Shown piece after piece: positions 28,781 to 37,747 of a stretch of 64,000 bases of DNA. The notes under the pieces are model-generated. The model saw only the letters and a program-made list of their open reading frames with translations. It was not told where the DNA came from and did not search any database. The stretch comes from Parvibaculaceae bacterium (GTDB lineage: Bacteria > Pseudomonadota > Alphaproteobacteria > Parvibaculales > Parvibaculaceae). Position numbers and translations under genes: made by a program. How positions within the stretch are numbered: position 1 is the first letter of the stretch; every line of letters starts with the position of its first letter. The DNA lies in assembly GCA_019636015.1 (NCBI GenBank), contig JAHBYJ010000001.1, positions 1,922,001 to 1,986,000 of the forward strand. Direction: 5' to 3'.

Positions 28781-30021
28781 ACAAGCCCGTCCTGACCCAT
28801 GAGCCCTACGATGTCGAGCGAATCCGGGCCGATTTTCCGATCCTCTCGCGCGAGGTCTATGGCAAGCCGCTCGTCTATCTCGATAATGCCGCCTCGGCCC
28901 AGAAGCCGAAACAGGTGATCGACGCGATTGCCGAGGCCTATGGCCATGAATATTCGAATGTCCACCGCGGCATGCATTATCTCTCCAATGCCGCGACGGA
29001 GAAGTTCGAGCAGGCGAGGGAGACGGCGCGCGCCTTTCTGAATGCGGCCTCGACCGACGAGATCGTCTTCACCTCCGGCGCCACCGACGCGATCAACCTC
29101 GTCGCCTCATCCTTCGCCGAGCCGATGATCGAGGCGGGCGACGAAATCATCCTGTCGGTGCTGGAGCATCACTCGAATATCGTTCCCTGGCATTTCCTGC
29201 GCGAGCGTCATGGCGCCGTGCTGAAATTCGTGCCGGCGCTCGATGACGGTTCGCTCGATATCGATGCCTATCGCGCGCTCTTCTCGCCACGCACGAAAAT
29301 GGTGGCGATGACGCATATGTCGAATGCGCTCGGCACCATCACGCCGATCAAGGAGATGATCCGCGTCGCGCATGAGCGCGGCGTGCCGGTGCTTGTCGAT
29401 GGCTGCCAGAGCGTCGTTCACCTGCCGACCGATGTGCGCGATCTCGATTGCGATTTTCTCGTCTGCTCGGGCCACAAGCTATACGGGCCGACGGGCATCG
29501 GTCTCCTCTACGCGAAGGCCGGATATCTGAAGAAGATGCGGCCCTATCGCGGCGGCGGCGAGATGATCCGCGAGGTGACACTCGAAAACGTGACCTATGC
29601 CGCGCCCCCGCACCGCTTCGAGGCGGGCACACCCGCCATCGTCCAGGCAATCGGTCTTGGCGCTGCGCTCTCTTATATCCAGAGTATCGGCCGCGAGCGC
29701 ATCCTCGCGCATGAGCTGGCGCTTCGCGACTACGCAACCCGGCGGCTTTCGGAAATCAACAGCCTGCGCATCGTGGGCACAACGAAGGAAAAGGGCAGCA
29801 TCGTCTCCTTCGTGATGGAGAATACACATCCGCACGATATCGCCACGGTGATCGACAGGGCGGGCGTTGCGGTTCGTGCCGGGCACCATTGCGCCCAGCC
29901 GGTGATGGAGCGTTTCGGCGTCGGCGCGACGACGCGGGCCTCCTTTGCGATGTATAATACGATGGATGAAGTGGATCGTCTGGCGGAGGCACTGACCGAC
30001 GCCAAGAGGTTCTTCGAGTGA
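28777..30021 (+). CDS. sufS: Cysteine desulfurase SufS (group II)
   Basis: 414-residue PLP enzyme. Motifs: VYLDNAASAQKPKQVIDA, FTSGATDAINLVA, HHSNIVPWHFL, DGCQSVVHLPTDVRDL, and the PLP-Lys CSGHKLYGPTGIGLLY; the catalytic Cys lies in AGHHCAQPVMERFG. SufS usually needs SufE; no sufE is in this window. Overlaps both neighbours by 4 bases (ATGA and GTGA), so the operon is translationally coupled. Confidence 0.96.
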   Translation: MNKPVLTHEPYDVERIRADFPILSREVYGKPLVYLDNAASAQKPKQVIDAIAEAYGHEYSNVHRGMHYLSNAATEKFEQARETARAFLNAASTDEIVFTSGATDAINLVASSFAEPMIEAGDEIILSVLEHHSNIVPWHFLRERHGAVLKFVPALDDGSLDIDAYRALFSPRTKMVAMTHMSNALGTITPIKEMIRVAHERGVPVLVDGCQSVVHLPTDVRDLDCDFLVCSGHKLYGPTGIGLLYAKAGYLKKMRPYRGGGEMIREVTLENVTYAAPPHRFEAGTPAIVQAIGLGAALSYIQSIGRERILAHELALRDYATRRLSEINSLRIVGTTKEKGSIVSFVMENTHPHDIATVIDRAGVAVRAGHHCAQPVMERFGVGATTRASFAMYNTMDEVDRLAEALTDAKRFFE

Positions 30022-30419
30022 GGCCGATGATGGACGAAGCGAACATGGTGGATGGCCCGGAGAGCGGCGCGGCGGAAGCCCCGGCCGAGGTCTCGGCGAT
30101 TCCGCCCGAGGAGCTTGAGCGCCTGACGGATGACATCATCGCCGCGCTGAAATCTGTCTACGATCCGGAAATCCCGGTTGATATTTACGAGCTCGGCCTC
30201 ATCTACAAGGTGGATATCTCGGACGACCGGGATGTGGTGATCGACATGACGCTGACGGCGCCGGGCTGCCCGGTGGCAGGCACCATGCCCGTCATGGTCG
30301 AGGATGCGGTGCGCAGCGTCGAAGGCGTGGGCGATGTCCGCGTCGAGATGACCTTCGATCCGCCCTGGGACCCGAGCCGGATGTCGGACGAAGCGCGCGT
30401 TGCGCTCAACATGTATTGA
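30018..30419 (+). CDS. sufT: SufT, DUF59/MIP18-like Fe-S assembly factor
   Basis: 133-residue protein with an N-terminal flexible, acidic/Ala-rich stretch and a DUF59 domain: VYDPEIPVDIYELGLIYKVD, MTLTAPGCPVAGTMP (conserved Cys), VRVEMTFDPPWDPSRMSDEA. DUF59 proteins assist maturation of Fe-S proteins in bacteria and eukaryotes. GTG start overlapping the sufS stop. Confidence 0.92.
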   Translation: MRPMMDEANMVDGPESGAAEAPAEVSAIPPEELERLTDDIIAALKSVYDPEIPVDIYELGLIYKVDISDDRDVVIDMTLTAPGCPVAGTMPVMVEDAVRSVEGVGDVRVEMTFDPPWDPSRMSDEARVALNMY

Positions 30420-30429
30420 GGTGCGGGAA

Positions 30430-30789
30430 ATGGCGAGACCCATGCCGAAGGCAATTACCCTGACAGACGCCGCCGCCGAGCGGATGCGAACCATCATGGC
30501 CGCTTCCGAAGGCAAATATATCGGTGTGCGCATCGGCGTGAAGAATGGCGGCTGCGCCGGCATGGAATATACGATGGAATATGCCGAGGAGCAGAAGCCG
30601 CTCGACGAAGTGGTGGAGGACCGCGGCGTGAAAATCCTGATCGACCCGAAGGCGATCCTCTTCCTGCTCGGCACGGAAATGGACTACGCGACCGACAAGT
30701 TCTCGTCCGGCTTCCGGTTCAACAATCCGAACCAGACGGATGCCTGCGGCTGCGGCGAAAGCGTGACCATCACGCCCGCCACCCTCTGA
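30430..30789 (+). CDS. sufA: A-type Fe-S carrier (HesB/IscA family)
   Basis: 119-residue A-type carrier that passes clusters from the scaffold to apo-proteins. Core: ITLTDAAAERMRTIMA, VRIGVKNGGCAGMEYTMEY, and the C-terminal DACGCGESVTI; the three Cys of the family (one in GGCAG, two in CGCG) are present. ATG at 30430 with GAGGTG upstream is preferred; GTG at 30421 and ATG at 30442 are in frame. Last gene of the suf operon proper, 10 bases after sufT. Confidence 0.93.
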   Translation: MARPMPKAITLTDAAAERMRTIMAASEGKYIGVRIGVKNGGCAGMEYTMEYAEEQKPLDEVVEDRGVKILIDPKAILFLLGTEMDYATDKFSSGFRFNNPNQTDACGCGESVTITPATL

Positions 30790-30795
30790 CGCATC

Positions 30796-31203
30796 ATGGC
30801 CGTCAGCGCCGAATACAGGGAATTCGTGAGCGAGCAGCTGGAGCCGCTCGGCCCCGTCCGCATCCGCAATATGTTCGGCGGTGCGGGTGTTTACCTTGAC
30901 GATCTCATGTTCGGGCTGATTGCGGACGAAACGCTTTTCTTCAAGGTGGATGACAGGAACCGCGCCGACTACGAAGCGGAGGAGATGGGCCCCTTCGTCT
31001 ATGAGCCGCCCTCCGGCAAGGCGGTCGCCATGTCCTACTATGAATTGCCGGAGCGGCTTTACGACGATGCCGACGAGCTGGTCGCCTGGGCGCGCAAGGC
31101 TCTCGACGCTGCGCTTTCGGCGAAAGCGGCAAAGCCCGCGCCCGGAAAGCGCGCGACCCACAAACCCGCCGCGCGAAAGAAAACCGCGCGCCCCAGAGCC
31201 TGA
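30796..31203 (+). CDS. TfoX N-terminal domain family protein
   Basis: 135-residue protein. The TfoX_N domain is clear: VSEQLEPLGPVRIRNMFGGAGVYLDDLMFGLIADE with FFKVDDRNRADYEA following. The C-terminal tail (from about residue 105) is Lys/Ala/Pro/Arg-rich and may contact nucleic acid. Only 6 bases separate it from sufA, so it is likely co-transcribed with the suf operon. In gammaproteobacteria TfoX promotes competence; stand-alone TfoX_N proteins in alphaproteobacteria have no established role. Confidence 0.85.
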   Translation: MAVSAEYREFVSEQLEPLGPVRIRNMFGGAGVYLDDLMFGLIADETLFFKVDDRNRADYEAEEMGPFVYEPPSGKAVAMSYYELPERLYDDADELVAWARKALDAALSAKAAKPAPGKRATHKPAARKKTARPRA

Positions 31204-31214
31204 GACGCGCGGCC

Positions 31215-31283
31215 ATGCCTTACGTTCTTCTCTTCATCGCCGTGATGTTTCTCGCACTGCTTGCGAGCTGCATCATCGGCTGA
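31215..31283 (+). CDS. Possible 22-residue hydrophobic micropeptide
   Basis: ATG to TGA encodes one hydrophobic helix (MPYVLLFIAVMFLALLASC, then IIG). It lies 11 bases after the TfoX-like gene and ends 4 bases before the convergent crotonase stop. No strong ribosome site is seen. The strict hydrophobic pattern is suggestive of a small membrane protein, but chance cannot be excluded at this length. Confidence 0.3.
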   Translation: MPYVLLFIAVMFLALLASCIIG

Positions 31284-31286
31284 GGC

Positions 31287-32078
31287 TCAGTTGCCCTTGA
31301 ACTGCGCCGGACGCTTTTCAAGGAATGCGCGCACGCCTTCCTTGAAATCCTCGCCATAGCCGGCGGTGCGCTGAAGCTGCCGCTCGAGATTGAGCTGCTC
31401 TTCATAGGTATTGTCCGTGCTTTCCCAGTAGAGCTGGCGGATCATGCCGAGCGTCTTGGTCGGGCCGCTGGCGAGATCGGCGGCAAGCGCCTTCGCTTCG
31501 CCAATAAACTTCTCATCGTCATAGACGCGGTTGACGAGGCCCCATTGCAGAGCCGTTTCCGCCGGCAGCTTCTCGCCCAGCAGCGACAACTCCATGGCGC
31601 GTGCCTTGCCGACGAGCCGCGGCAGGATCCAGGTCGAGCCGCCATCCGGCACCAGGCCGATGCGGCGAAACGCCTGCAGGAAATAGGACGAACGCGCGCA
31701 GAGCACGAGGTCGCCCATCAGCGCGAAGCTCATGCCGACGCCGGCGGCCGGGCCGTTCACCGCGGTCACGAAGGGCATCTGCAGGTTGCGCAGGCGGCGC
31801 AGGAAGGGGTGGTACATGGTTTCGAGCGCAGAGCCCGCATCCGGCCGCGCGCCGGAATTGTCGCCGCGTCCCTGCAGGTTCGCGCCGGTGCAGAAGCCGC
31901 GGCCTTCGCCGGTCATCACGAGGCAGCGAATGCCGTTCTTCGGGTCTTCCACCTGGTCCATGGCGAGCATCAACCCGCCGAGCATTTCCGGCGACACCGC
32001 GTTCATCACTTCCGGATGATTGAGCGTGAGAATGCCCACGCTCCCTTCGATGTCGAGCCTTGCGCGTTCGAAGTCCAT
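31287..32078 (-). CDS. Enoyl-CoA hydratase/isomerase family protein (PaaG-like)
   Basis: 263-residue crotonase. Oxyanion-hole segments: GEGRGFCTGANLQG and GPAAGVGMSFALMGDLVL. The IGLVPDGGSTWILPRLVGKARA segment, with Asp in place of the second hydratase Glu, resembles PaaG-type isomerases more than FadB hydratases. The tail RQLYWESTDNTYEEQLNLERQLQ is typical. Acts on an acyl-CoA in the cytoplasm; substrate unknown. Followed on the same strand by a close paralogue, which lies upstream of it. Confidence 0.88.
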   Translation of the reverse strand: MDFERARLDIEGSVGILTLNHPEVMNAVSPEMLGGLMLAMDQVEDPKNGIRCLVMTGEGRGFCTGANLQGRGDNSGARPDAGSALETMYHPFLRRLRNLQMPFVTAVNGPAAGVGMSFALMGDLVLCARSSYFLQAFRRIGLVPDGGSTWILPRLVGKARAMELSLLGEKLPAETALQWGLVNRVYDDEKFIGEAKALAADLASGPTKTLGMIRQLYWESTDNTYEEQLNLERQLQRTAGYGEDFKEGVRAFLEKRPAQFKGN

Positions 32079-32126
32079 TGTCGTCTCCCTGTTCCGGTTT
32101 TGGTTTTCCAGTTTGAATGTCGAGTA

Positions 32127-32918
32127 TCAGGGCTTGAAGGCCGGCTCCCGCTTCGTCAGGAAGGATTTCACGCCTTCCGCGAAATTCGGGTGATCGCCGA
32201 GCTTGCCCTGCACATCGCGCTCATAATCGAGCTGCGCCGAGTAGCTGTTGCCCGCTCCGGCATCGATCGCCTTGCGGATTTCGGCGAAAGCATTGGTCGG
32301 ACCCTTGGCGAGCTTCGTCGCAACGGCGCGGGCCTCTCCCATCAGCGCCTCGTCTTCCACGCATTTCCAGATAAGGCCCCAGTCGGCGGCCTGCTCGGCG
32401 GAGAGCTTGTCGCCCGTCAGCGCGAGGCCGAGCGCACGGGCGCGGCCGACAAGGCGCGGCAGCTGCCAGGTGCAGCCGAGATCGGGAATGAGTCCGAGCC
32501 TCGGCCCGAATACCTGCACGAAGGAAGCGCTCTTCGCGGCAATCACGATGTCGGCGGCAAGCGCAAGGCCCACGCCGCCGCCCGCCGTAATGCCGTTCAC
32601 CGCAGCGATGATCGGCTTCTGCAGCGCATAGAGCTCGCGCATCATCGGGTTGAAACGATAGGTCATGCCATGCGCCACGCCCTGGCCGATGCTCATATCG
32701 CCGCCGCGAGACCCCTGCTCGGCGAGATCTGCCCCGGCGCAGAAGCCGCGGCCCGCGCCCGTCATGAGCATGACACGCGCTTCGCTGTTCGCGGCCACGG
32801 CGGCGACCGTTTCGCGCATCTCGTCGATGAGCTTCGTGTTGATGCTGTTCAGCACATCGGGGCGATTGAGCGTGACGAGCGCAATGCCGTCCTGAACGTC
32901 GAGCGTGAGCGTTTCCAT
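32127..32918 (-). CDS. Enoyl-CoA hydratase/isomerase family protein (PaaG-like)
   Basis: 263 residues from the ATG at 32918 (METLTLDVQDGIALVTLNRP); the 20-residue upstream extension in frame is not family-like. Motifs: GAGRGFCAGADLAEQG, NGITAGGGVGLALAADIVIA, LGLIPDLGCTWQLPRLVGRARA. Same length and layout as the neighbouring crotonase, so the two probably arose by tandem duplication and may form a two-gene operon (48-base gap). Confidence 0.88.
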   Translation of the reverse strand: METLTLDVQDGIALVTLNRPDVLNSINTKLIDEMRETVAAVAANSEARVMLMTGAGRGFCAGADLAEQGSRGGDMSIGQGVAHGMTYRFNPMMRELYALQKPIIAAVNGITAGGGVGLALAADIVIAAKSASFVQVFGPRLGLIPDLGCTWQLPRLVGRARALGLALTGDKLSAEQAADWGLIWKCVEDEALMGEARAVATKLAKGPTNAFAEIRKAIDAGAGNSYSAQLDYERDVQGKLGDHPNFAEGVKSFLTKREPAFKP

Positions 32919-33056
32919 GGGTCCTGCTTTTTCGGTGCATTGTTCCGGGGCACCGAAAATAGCCTTCGCGCCGCCCATGCGAAAGCCCGCACGGGCGCAA
33001 ATCGCGGAACCTAGCCTTCCGCTGCGTCAAAGTTCAGGGTTTGATGAGCGGCTTCG

Positions 33057-34112
33057 TCAGCCGGCCAGCGCCTTCGGCATGGCGGCGCCCGCATCCTCGG
33101 CGATCACGCGATTCCGGCCCGCATGTTTTGCCTGATAGAGGCACTGGTCGGCGCGCTCGATCAGCGAGGCGGCGGCGTCGTCGGGCCGGAACAGGCCGAT
33201 GCCCATGGACATGGTGACGCGGCCGAGGGACTCGCCCGTGGAACGCTTGACGAGTTCGCGTGCCATCACGGTTTCGCGGATCCTGTTGGCGATGACTTCC
33301 GCCGTGGCGAGATCGGTCGCCGGCATGATGACGGCAAATTCCTCGCCGCCATAGCGCGCAGCGATATGGCCTTCGGCAGCGCCATTCTTCAGGCAGCTTG
33401 CGACGAGGCGGAGCACCTGGTCGCCAGTGCGATGGCCGAACGTGTCGTTGAACTTCTTGAAATGGTCGATGTCGCCGACGATGAGGCAGAGCGGCTTTCC
33501 GCTCGCGCGCGCACCGGCCATTTCGCGCTCGATCGCTTCGTCGAAGGCCTTGCGGTTGTTGAGGCCGGTCAGCCCGTCCGTCCGCGCTTCGGTGTGCGCC
33601 TTGGCAAGATTGTCCTGCAATTCGTTGAGCTCGCGCTTCGTCGCCTGCAGATGGTCTTCAAGTTCGGCGCTGCGCTCTTCCATCTTGCGCGAGGCTGTGA
33701 CGATCGCCTCCACGGCCTTCAGCACGTCGCCGGGCGTCGACTGGCTCGACAGGCTTTCGCTCGCCTCGCGGACGCTGGCGCCGAGCGCTGTGGAGTTGCC
33801 GACCGTCTCCTCGATGATCCGAAGAATCTGGTCGACCTCGGTATTCAGCTTCGTGCCGGTCGCGAGCGTGACATCGGTCAGCTTCGCGTCCGAGAAATAG
33901 CGGCGCTGAATGTCGAGCGTCGTGTCGAGATCGAGCGGCCCTGCGGTCGCGATCTTCTCGTCGATTTCCTTGTTGAGTTCGGGCAGCCGGCCGGAGGCAT
34001 AGCGGAACCACACGGCATAATTGTCCGGGCTCGGCGGAATCGAATTCTCCTGCATGAGCTTCAGCGCCTCGGCGCTCCACTCGTTGGCAAATTCGATATC
34101 TTCAGCCTGCAT
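33057..34112 (-). CDS. GGDEF diguanylate cyclase
   Basis: 351-residue soluble protein from the ATG at 34112. The N-terminal helical region (IPPSPDNYAVWFRYASG is a recurrent motif in alphaproteobacterial GGDEF proteins) is followed by a coiled-coil linker (about 140-180, KMEERSAELEDHLQATKREL) and the GGDEF domain: DGLTGLNNRKAFDEAI, VGDIDHFKKFNDTFGHRTGDQVL, ARYGGEEFAVIMP. The GGEEF active site is intact, so c-di-GMP synthesis is expected. The inhibitory RxxD site just upstream is replaced (AEGH before IAARYGGEEF). Confidence 0.92.
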   Translation of the reverse strand: MQAEDIEFANEWSAEALKLMQENSIPPSPDNYAVWFRYASGRLPELNKEIDEKIATAGPLDLDTTLDIQRRYFSDAKLTDVTLATGTKLNTEVDQILRIIEETVGNSTALGASVREASESLSSQSTPGDVLKAVEAIVTASRKMEERSAELEDHLQATKRELNELQDNLAKAHTEARTDGLTGLNNRKAFDEAIEREMAGARASGKPLCLIVGDIDHFKKFNDTFGHRTGDQVLRLVASCLKNGAAEGHIAARYGGEEFAVIMPATDLATAEVIANRIRETVMARELVKRSTGESLGRVTMSMGIGLFRPDDAAASLIERADQCLYQAKHAGRNRVIAEDAGAAMPKALAG

Positions 34113-34450
34113 CACGACTGCTATCCCCCGTCTGTATAGGCGCTGGTGTCGTCCCGGAATCGACAGGCTAAAGCTAGGCAAAACCGGTTACCCGAGCGTA
34201 AATTCCGGCCAAAATGGCGGTTTCCCGTGGGGCTTCGTCCCTGCCGTGGCGGAAATGCCGCGGGCCGCCGGAACTGCCTCAAAGGGGCTCTCAAAACGCC
34301 TCGGCTTATGTATATTTCATGAAAATCCTTGGGCCCGGGCGGGATTGCCGCCGGGGTCCGGGGGGCGGCCACCGGAAAAACGGGGCCGCAAGGGCAGGGC
34401 AATCAGGCGGCGCATACCCCCAACAAGCGCCGCGCACCAGGAGGTTCCAC
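34113..34450. other. Divergent intergenic region, no gene seen
   Basis: Separates the GGDEF gene and the aldehyde dehydrogenase gene. I find no RNA or protein gene. A strong Shine-Dalgarno AGGAGG (34439-34444) belongs to the aldehyde dehydrogenase. No clear promoter elements were identified beyond an AT-rich stretch near 34308-34325. Confidence 0.4.
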
Positions 34451-35914
34451 ATGAGCTTGGCGGAGCAGACATCGCGCGAGGCGGATTCGGCCACGATTTC
34501 AGCCTCGATCCGCGCCATTCTCGACAAGCAGAAGGCGGCGCATATCAAGGAAGGCCCGGCCAGCGCCGAGCGCCGCATCGACTGGATCGACCGGGCGATT
34601 GCCATTCTGGTCGATAACCAGAAGGAAATTGTCGAGGCCATCGCCTCCGATTTCGGCCATCGCAGCCACGAGCAGACCCTGCTGACAGACGTCATGGGCT
34701 CCGTCGGGCCGCTCAAGCACGCCAAGAAGCATCTGCGCCAATGGATGAAGCCGGAAAAGCGCAAGGTGCAGTTCCCGCTGAACCTGCTCGGCGCCAAGGC
34801 GCGCGTGGAATATCAGCCGCTCGGAACGGTGGGCATCATCAGCCCCTGGAATTTCCCGGTGAACCTCACCTGGACCCCGCTTGCCGGCGTCTTTGCGGCG
34901 GGCAACCGCGCGATGATCAAGCCGTCCGAATACACGCCCGCCACGTCGGAGCTCATGGCGCGCCTGCTGCACGCCGCCTATGACGAAACCGAAGTCGCGG
35001 TCATCACGGGCGGCCCGGCTGTGGGCGAGGCCTTCTCGCGCCAGCCCTTCGACCATCTGCTCTTCACCGGCGCGACCTCCATCGCCTACCACGTCATGCG
35101 CGCGGCGGCCGAGAACCTCGTGCCGCTGACGCTCGAGCTCGGCGGCAAGTCGCCCGTCATCGTCTCGAAGTCGGCGAAGATCGACGATGCGGCCGCTCGC
35201 ATCATGAACGGCAAGGTGCTGAATGCCGGCCAGATCTGCCTTGCGCCGGACTATGTCTATGTGCCGGAAGGCAAGGTGGACGAATTCGTCTCCGAGGCCA
35301 CGAAGTCGGTGACTAAAATGCTGCCGACCATGAAGGACAATCCGGACTACACCTCGATCATCAACCAGCGCCATTACGACCGCCTCAATTCCTATATCGA
35401 GGACGCTCGGAACAAGGGCGCGCGGATCGTCGAGATCAACCCGGCGAATGAAGACTTCAGCCAGCAGCAGGCGCACAAGATTCCGCCGACGCTGGTGCTG
35501 AACCCGACCGAAGACATGAAGATCATGCAGGACGAGATTTTCGGCCCGCTGCTTCCCGTCAAGACCTACAAGGAACTCGACGAAGCGATCGGCTACGTCA
35601 ATGCGAAGGACCGTCCGCTCGGCCTCTATTTCTTCGGCGACGACGAGGGCGAGCAGCGCAAGGTGCTCGATCGCACGACATCGGGCGGCGTGACGTTGAA
35701 CGACGTCATCATGCATGTCTCGATGGAAGACCTGCCCTTCGGCGGCGTCGGCCCGTCCGGCATGGGCGCCTATCACGGCCTCGACGGCTTCCGCACCTTC
35801 AGCCATGCGAAGGCGGTCTACACGCAGTCCAAGGCGAAGATCGTCGCCGAGATGTTCCGCCCGCCCTATGGCGCGAAGACGCGGAAAACGCTGGCATCGC
35901 AGATCAAGAAGTAA
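34451..35914 (+). CDS. calB: Coniferyl-type aldehyde dehydrogenase
   Basis: 487-residue NAD(P)-dependent ALDH from the ATG at 34451, which has AGGAGG 6 bases upstream. Motifs: ISPWNFPVNLTWTPLAGVFAAGN (cofactor site), FTGATSIAYHVMRAA, TLELGGKSPVIV (general-base Glu), and NAGQICLAPDYVYVP (catalytic Cys). The C-terminal VTLNDVIMHVSMEDLPFGGVGPSG and GFRTFSHAKAVYTQ match the coniferyl-aldehyde/long-chain aldehyde branch. Likely oxidises an aldehyde to an acid in the cytoplasm; the substrate is inferred from the branch only, so the symbol is tentative. Confidence 0.85.
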   Translation: MSLAEQTSREADSATISASIRAILDKQKAAHIKEGPASAERRIDWIDRAIAILVDNQKEIVEAIASDFGHRSHEQTLLTDVMGSVGPLKHAKKHLRQWMKPEKRKVQFPLNLLGAKARVEYQPLGTVGIISPWNFPVNLTWTPLAGVFAAGNRAMIKPSEYTPATSELMARLLHAAYDETEVAVITGGPAVGEAFSRQPFDHLLFTGATSIAYHVMRAAAENLVPLTLELGGKSPVIVSKSAKIDDAAARIMNGKVLNAGQICLAPDYVYVPEGKVDEFVSEATKSVTKMLPTMKDNPDYTSIINQRHYDRLNSYIEDARNKGARIVEINPANEDFSQQQAHKIPPTLVLNPTEDMKIMQDEIFGPLLPVKTYKELDEAIGYVNAKDRPLGLYFFGDDEGEQRKVLDRTTSGGVTLNDVIMHVSMEDLPFGGVGPSGMGAYHGLDGFRTFSHAKAVYTQSKAKIVAEMFRPPYGAKTRKTLASQIKK

Positions 35915-35934
35915 AAGGGGCACAGGCCCAAACG

Positions 35935-35964
35935 AAAAGGCGGCTCGCAGGAGCCGCCTTTTTT
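35935..35964. terminator. Bidirectional terminator between aldehyde dehydrogenase and DEAD helicase
   Basis: A 10-bp stem AAGGCGGCTC / GAGCCGCCTT with a GCAG loop, A-rich on the left and a run of T on the right. Serves two convergent genes. Confidence 0.88.
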
Positions 35965-35983
35965 ATCGCCTAGGCTCGCCCTC

Positions 35984-37510
<1,527 letters not shown>

Positions 37511-37747
37511 GTAGTTGCCCTGATTACCTTAAAAATGCTGCCCGCAAGGCCCACTTTCAGGGCCGTGGACGAACCTGCCGCTCGGTTGCCGGCAGGGTCG
37601 GGCAGTCTCAGCGCGTGATATGGCGGCCGCGCGAATCCGCATTACGTCGCGCGGACCATACGGCTTATCGACAAATTGTCAATGAAACAGCACGCTTCCG
37701 CGTGGTTTTGCCGCAACAGTGACGGATAGAGCGCAGTTCCGGTGCCC

